A stretch of DNA of 64,000 bases. It comes from Luminiphilus sp051201685 (GTDB lineage Bacteria > Pseudomonadota > Gammaproteobacteria > Pseudomonadales > Halieaceae). The position numbers were made by a program, and so were the translations under genes. Shown here in pieces: positions 54,785 to 63,966 of the stretch. The DNA lies in the NCBI RefSeq assembly GCF_051201685.1, contig NZ_CP179213.1, positions 1,798,001-1,862,000 on the forward strand. Reading direction: 5' to 3'. How positions within the stretch are numbered: position 1 is the stretch's first letter; each line of letters starts with the position of its first letter. The notes under the pieces are model-generated. The model did no database searches. It worked only from the letters and a program-made list of their open reading frames with translations, and was not told where the DNA came from.

Positions 54785-55280
54785 TCAAAAATTACACCCC
54801 ATTGAGCGCACGCACAACAGGCGGGGCATTTTTGAGGCGAAAATGTACTTACCCTGCTCCGAGGCGAAGAACGCTTGCCGCGTTTTAGGAGTCAATGTCC
54901 AGCCTGATTGGTTAAAACCAAAATGACGCTGCTCCAGCTCCAATGACTTAATGTTGTTGCAGCATTGCCGGAGAGACGACCCGGCGTTTAGTAAGTTGCC
55001 AGATTGAGCTATTCGCGCGCATAAAATTCTCGAGCCTTGTGGGCGTTGGGCACCCGCTCCAGCCATTAGAAATACTATTGAAACCGGTGAGAAGCACTAT
55101 TCCTGAAGTTCGAAGTCGTCCTAACCCCCACCAATTCTTGCAACGCAAGATACATACCCCCCAACTTGACGTGACCTACGACCTCTATGTAGCTTGCTCA
55201 GTCCTTCTTCCGATGCTGGCTATGGCCGAGCCAAAGCTCGTGTCGGAGATCGGGGACTCATTGAAGCTATGAGGAACACG
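54785..55280 (-). pseudogene. Decayed OmpR-type response regulator remnant
   Basis: The 590 bases between the kinase and the aminotransferase gene hold no intact gene, but the minus strand carries receiver and winged-helix-like pieces in shifting frames. One frame near 55120-55200 reads IEVVGHVKLGGMYLALQEL (like the phosphoacceptor region with the Asp lost). A second near 55080 reads LRTSGIVLLTGF. A third (54785-55066) reads GSRILCARI and FGFNQSGWTLTPKTRQAFF, resembling the linker and DNA-binding domain. Stops and frame changes make it non-functional. The alignment is by eye only and the similarity is modest. Confidence 0.42.
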
Positions 55281-55282
55281 CC

Positions 55283-56386
55283 ATGAAACGACGGCAGGTA
55301 TTAGGTGGTTTAGGAGTAGCACTGCTGACTTCTTTTAGCGGGCCAAGCCTCGGACAATATGTACTGCCCAAAGGACAAGTCCGCTTGGTGTTCAATGAAA
55401 ACCCCTATGGCCCAAGTCCGAAAGCGATAGCTGCCGTCAACGAAGTGGTGGCTCTCTCGGCTTATTATCCCGACTCACCCACCGACTTTCCGATACTTGA
55501 TAACCTCAAAAAGGCCATCGCACAAAGGCATAATCTAACGCCTGAGCATCTCCTGGTGTCTTCCGGTTCAAATGAAGCACTTCAAGCGGCAATTCTTGCC
55601 TACGGCGAAAAAGGAAAAATCCTCGTGCCCGCCCTTACTTACGACGCCCACCTAGGTTACGCGAGGCAGCTAGGCTTTGAAGTTGTCACCGTGCCACTAA
55701 GGAACGACATGCAAGTAGACCTAGACGCCATGAGTGCGCAGGTCGACGACACAACATCTCTGATTTATTTGGCAAACCCAAACAATCCTGCGGGAATACC
55801 AATTGACTCAGCGGCCTTGCGAAGCTTTTGCCGGAAAGTTGGCAATAGAGCGCTGGTGATTGTTGACGAAGCCTATAATGAGCTTACCGACAGCCCCGTT
55901 GATCAGAGCATGGTGGATCTGGTGCGAGACGAGCAGAATGTGCTGATCACTCGTACCTTCTCAAAAATATTTGGCATGGCAGGCATGCGGGTGGGTTATG
56001 CGCTTGGTCAACCCGAAACCATCACTAGGGTAAACAGCACCCTTATGGCATGGCCCAATGGCATTGGTCTCACAGCCGCGTACCACAGTTATCTGGACGA
56101 AGAATTTATCGCCTTTTCGAGACAAAAAATACTCGAAGGACGCGCCATGGTTTATGCGACCTTGCAACGGGCTGGCGTGACGCCTGTGCCCTCTCATACC
56201 AATTTTGTGTTCGCCGATATAGGCATAGAATCGACCGACTTTGTCGCGCAAATGGCGAGTCGTAATGTATTAATTCGCGGCGGCTATCCCGGTTATCCAA
56301 CCCATATTCGGATTAGCATGGGAAAACTAGAAGACCTAAATATCTTTGATCGCGTTTTTTCAGAGGTATATGCAGCAAGCGTCTAG
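55283..56386 (+). CDS. Tat-exported histidinol-phosphate aminotransferase-like enzyme
   Basis: A 367-residue fold-type I PLP enzyme of the HisC type. Residues 1-24 form a twin-arginine signal (KRRQVLGGLGVALLTS with Arg3-Arg4), so the protein is likely exported folded with its cofactor. The core has RLVFNENPYGPSPKAI near residue 33, YLANPNNPAGIP, IVDEAYNELTD, and the pyridoxal lysine in TRTFSKIFGMAGMRVGYA (Lys228). True HisC is cytoplasmic, so a periplasmic aminotransferase or related PLP reaction is more likely; the substrate is unknown. A GAGG site precedes the ATG. No biosynthetic neighbours are seen. Confidence 0.85.
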   Translation: MKRRQVLGGLGVALLTSFSGPSLGQYVLPKGQVRLVFNENPYGPSPKAIAAVNEVVALSAYYPDSPTDFPILDNLKKAIAQRHNLTPEHLLVSSGSNEALQAAILAYGEKGKILVPALTYDAHLGYARQLGFEVVTVPLRNDMQVDLDAMSAQVDDTTSLIYLANPNNPAGIPIDSAALRSFCRKVGNRALVIVDEAYNELTDSPVDQSMVDLVRDEQNVLITRTFSKIFGMAGMRVGYALGQPETITRVNSTLMAWPNGIGLTAAYHSYLDEEFIAFSRQKILEGRAMVYATLQRAGVTPVPSHTNFVFADIGIESTDFVAQMASRNVLIRGGYPGYPTHIRISMGKLEDLNIFDRVFSEVYAASV

Positions 56387-56596
56387 CGCCGCGGAACACC
56401 TTGCTAGAGTGTTGGTGTTGCTAGGACTTAGTCGGGTCCTCACTACGACACCATACTTTCAAGATCTACACCGAGCCCCTCAGTCTGTGCCGTAGTGGTG
56501 TGCGCCCTACCCTGACCGTGCCGCCATTGAATCCAGCGGGCCCTATGCTTTTCAACTGGGGCAAGAGAATCGAACGCCCACTCAAGGTATCGGGTA

Positions 56597-58831
56597 TTAA
56601 CTCCCACTCGCGGCATTGGGACGCCCCAATTGCCAAAACAAGAAACTATAGATGTCTGCGTATTGGGCCAGCACCTGCTCGCGGGTAGAGCCAATACCGT
56701 GTCCCGCATCGAAATCAACTCGCAGCAACGCCGGCGTGTTGTTTTGGGCCACGGCCTGCAGGCGCGCAGCCATTTTGCCAGACATCCAGGGGTTTACTCT
56801 GGGGTCATTAAAGCCATGGGTTAGCAGCGCCGCTGGATATTGCACTCCGTCTTCCACGTGGTGATACGCACTCATGGCCAGTAGGCCCTCGAAGCCCTTG
56901 GCATCGGTGACGCTGCCAAACTCTTTGATGTTGGGCACCCCGTTGGTTGTGGTTTCAGCTCGTATCGCATCGAGCATACCCACTTGCATCACAACCGCAC
57001 CGAAAAGATCTGGGCGTTCGGTCACAGACCTACCCGCCAAAATTCCGCCCGCACTGCCACCCATAGGGGCCATGTGATTTACTCCGGAATAGCCGTTATC
57101 AACCAGGTACTCTGCAGCGGCAATGAGGTCTTTCCAAGTGTTGGGTTTGTTCTGCATGCGGCCCGCATAATGCCAAGCTTGTCCATATTCTCCGCCACCA
57201 CGAACATGGGCAATTGCAAAAATTCCGCCTTGCTCAATCCACCCCAAGCGAATGGGAGAAAACGATACATCCTGGCTTATGCCATAACTGCCATAACCAT
57301 AGACGATCGTTGGATTAGTGCCATCCAGAACGAGGTCTGCTCGACGTAAAATGGATACCGGTACTTTGACCCCATCATGGGAGGTCACCAAAACCTCCTC
57401 GGCAATATACCCGTCAAGTTCATCAAACTTACCCTTGGGGACCATACCCGTGTCGCTAAAGTTATCCTCAAGGGGGTCATAGGCGTAGCGAACGCCCCCT
57501 TGAATCCATGTTGACTCATAGACCAGCACGCCTGCCACCAGTGGTGACACCGACGAAATGTAGGCCGCCCCATCACGAGGTGTTTTCAGCGGTTTAACGC
57601 TGCCCTCATCGGACAAGCGCAACACTTTATTCACCCCATCCTGTTTTGCACTCAAGTAAATAGCGTCGGCTGCAGCAGCAATGCCTTCAATCACCAAATC
57701 ACCGGCGGCAATTACCTCTCTAGCATCAGCAAAGTTAGGCGAAGATAGGGTTGTTCTCACGAGCTTAAAACGTGGTGCATCCTTAGCCGTAATGAGATAA
57801 ATACTATCCTCAACCACGGCAAAGTCTGTGACCAAATCAGACTCCTGCGTAATTTGCACCCATGGCACAGCCCCTGTCAGCAAGGTCTCAACGGGTGCGC
57901 TAAAAATTGAAATCTCATTATTGTCACCATGCTTCACCTTGAGCACAGCGAAATCCGAGCCCGGCGTGACGACTAGGCTTGGGAAATCGGTTTCCAACAG
58001 CGGCAACCGATCTGAAACCTCAAAAGCGGCCACGACAACGTCTTCTCCTGCATCGCTCCCTACAACGTGATAACGCACTTCTGTGCGTTTATAGATCTCG
58101 GTGTCAGGCGCATCAACAGGTAACTCTCGGCGGCGAGAGTAATAAAATCCTTTGCCATCAAGCGACCACTGTGGACGATTGTATGCGGTTTCGATATTAG
58201 TCAGGGTATCGGGCAAGGTCGTTCCCGACGTCAAATCAATCACACTGTAAGTTGTTTCTTCAGAGCCGCCTTGAGCAACGCCGTAAACTAAGAACCGCCC
58301 ATCCCAAGACGGCATGTAACCCTCTATTGAAACATGAGATTCGTCATCTACAGCCAGCGCATCGGGGTCGACCAGCAACCGCGCCTCAACCGCACCTTCA
58401 GACTGATGGTAAAGCTTAGCAAGGCTTTCCCCAGCATTGCGTCGCAGGAAAAAGACATCCCCTTTTGCCAGTTGCCGAACACCGTAGGTCGTATAGGGCG
58501 CTCCTTGATCGAGCTCAGTAAGTCGCTGCAATAGCTGTTCTCGCCTAGGCAAAGCGCTCAGCACCTGCTCGGTGAACGCACCTTGCTGCGTAAACCATTG
58601 CAACACTTCCTGACTGTCTTGATCTTCAAGCCATCGATAAGGGTCTTCAACTTGAATCCCCCAGTGATTGTCCACCACGTTTTCAATTTTTGTGGCGGGT
58701 GGCTCTAACTGCGTGGATTTGGGTAACGACGGCATAGTGTCCTCTTTCATCCGATCATCAGATTCGCATGCTGTGGTCAAAACTCCAACGAGTGTCGCCA
58801 GCAACATTGCCTTTCGAAAATGTCTTGTCAT
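56597..58831 (-). CDS. Prolyl oligopeptidase family serine peptidase (S9), probable lipoprotein
   Basis: A 744-residue S9A peptidase. The N-terminus has a signal sequence ending LVGVLTTAC (Cys22), a somewhat imperfect lipobox, so it is likely anchored to a membrane. A beta-propeller region (about 60-450; starts VEDPYRWLEDQDSQEV) precedes the alpha/beta-hydrolase domain with YGYGSYGISQ, the catalytic Ser in GGSAGG near 592, Asp in NDPRVNPW and His in DAGHGIGS. It would cut proline-containing peptides in the envelope, consistent with peptide scavenging. The ATG at 58831 was chosen because the longer frame to 58951 adds a non-signal leader that overlaps the divergent SOUL gene region. Confidence 0.9.
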   Translation of the reverse strand: MTRHFRKAMLLATLVGVLTTACESDDRMKEDTMPSLPKSTQLEPPATKIENVVDNHWGIQVEDPYRWLEDQDSQEVLQWFTQQGAFTEQVLSALPRREQLLQRLTELDQGAPYTTYGVRQLAKGDVFFLRRNAGESLAKLYHQSEGAVEARLLVDPDALAVDDESHVSIEGYMPSWDGRFLVYGVAQGGSEETTYSVIDLTSGTTLPDTLTNIETAYNRPQWSLDGKGFYYSRRRELPVDAPDTEIYKRTEVRYHVVGSDAGEDVVVAAFEVSDRLPLLETDFPSLVVTPGSDFAVLKVKHGDNNEISIFSAPVETLLTGAVPWVQITQESDLVTDFAVVEDSIYLITAKDAPRFKLVRTTLSSPNFADAREVIAAGDLVIEGIAAAADAIYLSAKQDGVNKVLRLSDEGSVKPLKTPRDGAAYISSVSPLVAGVLVYESTWIQGGVRYAYDPLEDNFSDTGMVPKGKFDELDGYIAEEVLVTSHDGVKVPVSILRRADLVLDGTNPTIVYGYGSYGISQDVSFSPIRLGWIEQGGIFAIAHVRGGGEYGQAWHYAGRMQNKPNTWKDLIAAAEYLVDNGYSGVNHMAPMGGSAGGILAGRSVTERPDLFGAVVMQVGMLDAIRAETTTNGVPNIKEFGSVTDAKGFEGLLAMSAYHHVEDGVQYPAALLTHGFNDPRVNPWMSGKMAARLQAVAQNNTPALLRVDFDAGHGIGSTREQVLAQYADIYSFLFWQLGRPNAASGS

Positions 58832-58966
58832 GTAGCTCGAATCCAATTTTATTGCCAGCGCGCATTGTAAAGGTAAAGCAGCGGACAAAACGATGCCATT
58901 ACCGTTACTGATCCAACCTCCGGGGTGCGCGTAATACCACCACAGACACAAAGGCTGGGCTTTTAT

Positions 58967-59572
58967 ATGAACTTCATCAAATACGTACCGGTTATGCTTT
59001 TAACCTGCCTAGGCTTCATGCCATTGGCCGCTAACGCTATCGAAGAACCCTCCTATCGCCTCGTCGAGTCTTGGCCAGACCCCGCAGTAGAGATCCGCCA
59101 TTACGAGCCCAGAATACTCGCCATGACCGAAATGGCTGGCGGCGAAAATTCAGGTTTCCGTGTGCTCGCGGGATACATCTTTGGAGGCAACGCCGCTGAA
59201 CAGGAAATTGCCATGACAGCGCCGGTGCAAAGCACAATGCCGGGAGCAGATGGTCGCGAGATGGCCTTTGTTCTACCGGCCGAATACGCAATGAACGAGC
59301 TACCAGCGCCCGATGACGCGCGGGTAAAATTTAGAGAAGAGCCAGCCTATCACGCCGCCGTTATTCGGTTCAGCGGTCGGGCCACAGATAGTCGAGTTGA
59401 CGAGCATTGGGCATTGTTGACGGCGTTTTTAGACTCCCAAAAAATAGAGACCAATGGACGTCCTACGTTGAATCAATACAACCCACCGTGGACGCTGCCC
59501 TTCATGCGCCGCAATGAAATTATCGTGCCCATAGTAGAGCCTTTGAGAGCCAGTGGCACGGCAGGTCGCTAA
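58967..59572 (+). CDS. SOUL heme-binding family protein
   Basis: A 201-residue exported SOUL/HBP protein. Residues 1-24 form a signal peptide (FIKYVPVMLLTCLGFMPLAANA). The mature part has the family signatures VEIRHYEPRILAMTEM, FRVLAGYIFGGNAAEQEIAMTAPV near residue 65, MAFVLPAEYAMNELPAPDD and LNQYNPPWTLPFMRRNEI at the end. These proteins bind heme or other tetrapyrroles, but many bacterial members have no proven ligand. It is divergent from the S9 peptidase gene and is followed 41 bases later by a tiny Cys-rich gene. Confidence 0.9.
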   Translation: MNFIKYVPVMLLTCLGFMPLAANAIEEPSYRLVESWPDPAVEIRHYEPRILAMTEMAGGENSGFRVLAGYIFGGNAAEQEIAMTAPVQSTMPGADGREMAFVLPAEYAMNELPAPDDARVKFREEPAYHAAVIRFSGRATDSRVDEHWALLTAFLDSQKIETNGRPTLNQYNPPWTLPFMRRNEIIVPIVEPLRASGTAGR

Positions 59573-59613
59573 CGCACTGCCACTGCAGCAGGCATGCATT
59601 TTCAGGAGAAAAA

Positions 59614-59718
59614 ATGATGGCAAATTCAACCCCTCCGGCCGAATCTTTGCCCTGCAGAGGCTGCACGGAAAGTTGTAAAAATCGAGCCACCTGTCAGGGA
59701 CGACCCTGGAGTAAGTAA
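59614..59718 (+). CDS. Tiny Cys-rich protein, 34 residues
   Basis: An open frame of 34 codons with an excellent ribosome-binding site: AGGAG at 59604-59608, five bases before the ATG. The product has four cysteines in the pattern C-x2-C-x3-C-x5-C (PCRGCTESCKNRATC) and a basic end GRPWSK. Such spacing suggests a metal-binding knuckle or paired disulfides; there is no signal peptide, so a cytoplasmic metal site is more likely. It lies 41 bases after the SOUL gene and may be cotranscribed. I do not recognise the family; too short for standard gene callers. Confidence 0.6.
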   Translation: MMANSTPPAESLPCRGCTESCKNRATCQGRPWSK

Positions 59719-59965
59719 CCTTCAACACTGACAACGGCGGTGCAGGCTCCACCGCCACTTCCAGCGAAAGCGACCTGCTTAGACTGGTTTAGGTAACAGT
59801 CGATCAGACTCTACAAAGCTAAGCCGGCAGCCTTCGTGGGACACCATTGGGAGGCCTGAGACAGGCTATCCAACGTCATTGATTTCCGCTAACGTCACAC
59901 GACATTCAAACATCGGTTCAGTAACTAGCCAAAGATCGTTGGTCAATCTGTGGAGGCAGGACGTC

Positions 59966-60511
59966 ATGAGCTCTGAACGTCGTGATTATTTTCGTTTTGA
60001 TACCTCTCTGGTCATGGGTTGGCGGTTCAAGGAGGACGATCCAGGCACAGAGGATCCTCTATCTGAGATCAGCCTCCAAATAAATACGGGCATCAATGAC
60101 TGCGCCCCCGAGAATCCCACGCTTGCCCATCTCGTCACTCTACTCAATAACAAGATCGACGCCATCCGAGATGAGTTATCTACCTCGGCCCAAAAACGCA
60201 GAAAGCGTCGAGTTAACATAAGCGGCTCAGGTATTTCATTTACAACCACACGGGAAGCTCAGGCGGGAAGTGTGGTTGAAATCTCGCTAATACTGCCGAC
60301 GACTAATACACCCGTGATTGTTCTCGCCGATGTCGTTGACTGCAAACGAGTCCCTAGAGAAAGTCAGGAAGAGCAGGAGCAATTTCGGTTAAGAACCCAC
60401 TACCAACGCCAGCAGGAGACGCTGGCAGAACAAATCGTCCATTTTGTATCCAAAAAACAACAGGAAGTTTTGGCCGAGCGTCGGCACTTAACACATCCAG
60501 ACTTACTATGA
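59966..60511 (+). CDS. PilZ-domain c-di-GMP-binding protein
   Basis: A 181-residue cytoplasmic protein with a PilZ domain split by an insertion. The RxxxR ligand motif is in SSERRDYFRFD near residue 4 and the (D/N)xSxxG motif is in VNISGSGISF near 92, both consistent with c-di-GMP binding. The insert between them is helical (PTLAHLVTLLNNKIDAIRDEL) and the C-terminal 50 residues form a long charged helix (RQQETLAEQIVHFVSKKQQEVLAERR). It is thus a PilZ variant of the helix-flanked type and may couple c-di-GMP to motility or adhesion. The ATG at 59966 follows a GGAGG site; no partner gene is obvious. Confidence 0.85.
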   Translation: MSSERRDYFRFDTSLVMGWRFKEDDPGTEDPLSEISLQINTGINDCAPENPTLAHLVTLLNNKIDAIRDELSTSAQKRRKRRVNISGSGISFTTTREAQAGSVVEISLILPTTNTPVIVLADVVDCKRVPRESQEEQEQFRLRTHYQRQQETLAEQIVHFVSKKQQEVLAERRHLTHPDLL

Positions 60512-60571
60512 TTGCTGGCCGCTTGAGGCGTCACCACCACCGGTGTCATCCTGGGCTGCTACCAAGCGCAT

Positions 60572-62044
60572 TCAGTCGGTAGACGGCCAGCCCCAGTCAT
60601 TGATTTTGGTGTTGGCTGCCAACCAAGTGAACACCAGATAGGCTGCAACATTCTGATCGAGGTCCTCGGCAGAGATCTTGTCTAAGGTGTCATCGGGGGT
60701 GTGGTGCAGGTCGAAATAATCGCGTCCATCCTGAACAAAGCGGAAGGCTGGCATACCAGCTGACACCATTGGCGTTAGATCCGGGCCAGAACTCGCCACT
60801 CCCACAGGCCCGGGTGCTATCCCTAGGGGCTCAACCAACTGACTAATCAAATCAACAATCGGCTGAGCCTGATCGTTAACTCGGCTAGTCACCTGCCAAA
60901 TTCTACCCGCGCCAAAATCGCTTTCTGTACCAATCACGTGTTTTCGGAGTTCCTCACTTCGCGACTCGAGATAGGCTTTTCCACCCAAGAGCCCCACCTC
61001 CTCGGCACCCCATAAAATGAGTCTAATAGTGCGCCGAGGACGCTTCTCTAAAGCAAGTAGCTGGCGAGCCACCTCCATAGTGATGCCCACCCCTGCACCA
61101 TCATCGATGGCGCCAGTACCAAGATCCCAGGAGTCGAGGTGCCCCCCTATGATCACAACCTCCTCCGGAGACACCGCACCACGAATATCAGCGATGACAT
61201 TTCCCGACATCACCTCACCCAAAAACCGCGGCGTTAACAACAGTCTTACGCGGGCCATCTTTCCTCGAGCGGCGATGCGCTCTAACTGATCCGCATCGGG
61301 ATTAGACAGTGCAGCCGCAGGTATCCTAGGTTGATCTGGGTCGTAGCGCATAGAACCGGTATGCGGCATGCGATGACTGTCTGTACCAATGGACCGGATC
61401 AAAAGCGCCTTTGCACCTTTGCTGGCAGCAATACTCGCGCCCTCTCGGCGTAAACGGCCAAAATAGCCATAGTGAGACCCGCCTTGAGTACTGCGCATAG
61501 CGTGTCCTACGTACGCTATTTTTCCCTCGAGGCTACCCGGGGCTGCTGCTTCTAAGGCTTGTAAGCTGGTGAAGATCGCGACTTCGCCTTCCACTCCCTC
61601 ATCAGGTGTAGCCACCGAACCGCCCAAGGAGGTCAAGGTGAGTGGTTGAGGATAAGGCGAGATGACATAGCCAGTCTCAAGCCCCCGCTCCCACCCGGGC
61701 AACGGAAAAGACTCGACCCAAACACGATCGAATCCAAAATCGGTCAACTCCTTCACTGCCCACTCGCGGGCGCTTGCCTCGGCATCAGAGCCTGCCAACC
61801 TAGGCCCTACCTCCGTGGTCAACTTTTCAACCCAATGAAAAGCCTGAGTTCCTCGAACCGCTGCATCTCGCAAGGCCACGGCTTCAGTGACCGTATCGGT
61901 GTCTAAACCCGCTTTTAACACAGGGGTGGCATAGCCCATCGCCGGCAGGTAAAGGCAGGCAACAATTGTTAGGACAGGAGTCAGCCAACGGGAGAGTGCA
62001 GAAACGTTGTCTGACTGCTCTGGCAGCAGGTTCAATGCGTACAT
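60572..62044 (-). CDS. M28-family metallopeptidase
   Basis: A 490-residue exported zinc peptidase. A hydrophobic segment near residues 21-38 (LTPVLTIVACLYLPAMGYA) serves as signal peptide or anchor. A PA-type insert lies at about 130-250 (VEGEVAIFTSLQ ... GAKALLIRSIG). The co-catalytic zinc ligands are in GGHLDSWDLGTGAIDDGAG near 300, WGAEEVGLLGG, GTESDFG, and the late FDLHHTPDDTLD. It matches glutamate carboxypeptidase/aminopeptidase-like members that trim peptides in the periplasm. With the S9 peptidase it suggests extracytoplasmic peptide use. It converges on the PilZ gene. Confidence 0.9.
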   Translation of the reverse strand: MYALNLLPEQSDNVSALSRWLTPVLTIVACLYLPAMGYATPVLKAGLDTDTVTEAVALRDAAVRGTQAFHWVEKLTTEVGPRLAGSDAEASAREWAVKELTDFGFDRVWVESFPLPGWERGLETGYVISPYPQPLTLTSLGGSVATPDEGVEGEVAIFTSLQALEAAAPGSLEGKIAYVGHAMRSTQGGSHYGYFGRLRREGASIAASKGAKALLIRSIGTDSHRMPHTGSMRYDPDQPRIPAAALSNPDADQLERIAARGKMARVRLLLTPRFLGEVMSGNVIADIRGAVSPEEVVIIGGHLDSWDLGTGAIDDGAGVGITMEVARQLLALEKRPRRTIRLILWGAEEVGLLGGKAYLESRSEELRKHVIGTESDFGAGRIWQVTSRVNDQAQPIVDLISQLVEPLGIAPGPVGVASSGPDLTPMVSAGMPAFRFVQDGRDYFDLHHTPDDTLDKISAEDLDQNVAAYLVFTWLAANTKINDWGWPSTD

Positions 62045-62359
62045 GAGTGGTCTATTCCTAATGGTTGCGAGATCTAAGCCCTCTTCGGGGTCGCACTACA
62101 GCTTACCGATTCAGCAGAGCATTTGCCAAAACACTCGGGAACAAAAAGCGTCCCCGCGTCTCGACCCAACATAGATTAGGATCTCTCGAAAGCAGCCGAT
62201 CCATACCCCGTTGAGTGCCCTACCCTAAAACTCGGCAATATTTACTCACAATGCAGCGATTTTTTGGGAACTCTCAGCACGCGCAATGCTCCAACTTCGG
62301 CCGGAGCCAGTACACTCCATCAACTAGCCCAACTAATTCATCCATTGCCGGAGATTGTT
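62045..62359. other. Divergent promoter region between M28 and SIMPL genes
   Basis: About 315 bases with no supported gene. It must hold promoters for both divergent genes. A 85-codon + strand frame here overlaps the SIMPL start out of frame and has no ribosome-binding site. Confidence 0.5.
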
Positions 62360-63097
62360 ATGCAGAAAAATCGATCCCTTCTAGGCGCCTACCTCTGTCG
62401 GCTAACCGCCTTTCTCGCCGCATTAAGCGTGCTTATCACCTGCTTGAGTGCGAGCGCTCAGGCCTCTGAAGACAGTCAGGTTATTGCAATAAGCGGCACG
62501 GGGGCGGTAACACTGGTACCCGATACGGCTTCGATTACTTTAGGCATTAACCTCAGGGGCAATGACCTGACCAACCTACAGATGTCCGTGGACGCCGCCG
62601 TCGGCACCATACTGACAAAATTGCGAGCATTGAATATCGATGACAAAGACCTCGCAGCAACAAATATCAGAATTTCGCCCCGCTACCGATACAACCAATC
62701 GCAGCAACAGTCGGTCGCAGATGGCTATGAAGTTTCACGTGATATCAGGGTTACTGTGCGCGATCTGGCACTGCTGAGCCCAGTCATGAGTGAGGCCAGC
62801 AATGCCGGCATCAACCGTGTCAGTCCTCCGCAGCTGTCGAGTTCAAAGTATGAGGAAAACTATCAAAAAGCACTGGCACTGGCGGTTGAGCAAGCAAAGC
62901 AGCGCGCCTCGGCTTTGGCAGATGCTGCACAGGTCAAATTGGGTCCTGTTGTGCGCATGAGCACGCTGGAGACCACCTACCGGCCTGAGCAACCGATGAG
63001 GATGGCGATGGAATCAGACGCTCCAGAGGCCGCTTATCAGCCCGGAGAATTGCGTGTAACGGCCAATGTGAACGTTGCTTTCGCAATTTCACCCTAA
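62360..63097 (+). CDS. SIMPL-domain (DUF541) periplasmic protein
   Basis: A 245-residue exported protein with a signal peptide (about 1-36, ending SASAQA). The mature part starts VIAISGTGAVTLVPDTASITLGI and continues LRALNIDDKDLAATNIRISPRYRYN and YEVSRDIRVTVRDLALLSPVM, which define the SIMPL family; LALAVEQAKQRASALADAAQVKLGPVVRM is the conserved helix. E. coli YggE of this family lowers oxidative stress, and the domain assembles into large rings; the molecular job is unknown. A GGAG site lies six bases before the ATG at 62360. Confidence 0.9.
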   Translation: MQKNRSLLGAYLCRLTAFLAALSVLITCLSASAQASEDSQVIAISGTGAVTLVPDTASITLGINLRGNDLTNLQMSVDAAVGTILTKLRALNIDDKDLAATNIRISPRYRYNQSQQQSVADGYEVSRDIRVTVRDLALLSPVMSEASNAGINRVSPPQLSSSKYEENYQKALALAVEQAKQRASALADAAQVKLGPVVRMSTLETTYRPEQPMRMAMESDAPEAAYQPGELRVTANVNVAFAISP

Positions 63098-63189
63098 ATA
63101 CACCGAAGTTCCCTGCTACACTTGGAAAATGATGCCTCGATCCCTATTATCTATACATGATCGAACCTCTATCAACTCTGGAGAGTAAT

Positions 63190-63873
63190 ATGAGCGACAA
63201 GCCAGTTTTTTCATCACAAGTTGACGTGTTAGGCGCTGACAGCGCGATTAGCACCAACAAAGTCCTTAGAAACACATATATGCTCTTAGGTATGACACTG
63301 GCATTCAGTGCCGTGACCGCGGGCACCTCCATGGCCCTTGGCCTCTCCCACATGGCCGGGCTGGTGATGATGCTTGTTGGCTTTGGACTGCTGTTTGTTG
63401 TCAATCGCATGGCAGATACCGCAAAAGGCCTGCCTGCCATCTTTGCTTTCACCGGAGTTATGGGTGCCGCACTCGGCCCCATGCTCAACTATTACGTGGC
63501 TCTGCCTGGCGGCCCCAGCATGATTATGCAGGCCCTAGGTGGAACTGCTCTGGTGTTTTTCAGCTTGTCTGCCTACGCGCTAAACAGCCGCAAAGATTTT
63601 AGCTACATGGGAGGCTTTCTTATGACGGGGCTCATCGTGGCGATCGTTGCGAGCATTGCCAACATCTTCCTGGGTATACCTGCGCTATCACTTACGATTT
63701 CGGCAGCCATAATCATGATCATGTCGGGCCTGATTTTGTTCGACACCAGCCGGATTATTAATGGCGGCGAGACCAACTACATTCGCGCTACCGTGTCGCT
63801 GTACCTCAACATTTACAACTTGTTCATCCACATGTTGCATCTGATCGGTGCCTTCGGTGGCGGTGACGACTAA
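63190..63873 (+). CDS. Bax inhibitor-1 family membrane protein
   Basis: A 227-residue integral membrane protein with seven predicted helices from about residue 30 (NTYMLLGMTLAFSAVTAG) to the end. The family's late motif IIMIMSGLILFDTSRIINGGETNYIRATVSLYLNIYNLFIHMLHLIG region is clear. E. coli YccA of this family is a substrate and modulator of FtsH; homologues may leak calcium or protons. The ATG at 63190 follows a GGAG site, so the frame to 63157 is not used. It is followed by a terminator and then tusD, the arrangement seen in Pseudomonas. Confidence 0.93.
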   Translation: MSDKPVFSSQVDVLGADSAISTNKVLRNTYMLLGMTLAFSAVTAGTSMALGLSHMAGLVMMLVGFGLLFVVNRMADTAKGLPAIFAFTGVMGAALGPMLNYYVALPGGPSMIMQALGGTALVFFSLSAYALNSRKDFSYMGGFLMTGLIVAIVASIANIFLGIPALSLTISAAIIMIMSGLILFDTSRIINGGETNYIRATVSLYLNIYNLFIHMLHLIGAFGGGDD

Positions 63874-63889
63874 TTTGAACGCAAGGCTG

Positions 63890-63917
63890 AAAACCCCGGT
63901 ATCGCCGGGGTTTTTTT
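63890..63917 (+). terminator. Terminator of the BI-1 gene
   Basis: CCCCGG (63894-63899), loop TATCG, CCGGGG (63905-63910), then seven T residues, with flanking A/T bases extending the stem. Confidence 0.9.
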
Positions 63918-63966
63918 ATGCGGGTATCATTACCAACCTATTGGCCATGGCGGCACAAAAAAGCAG

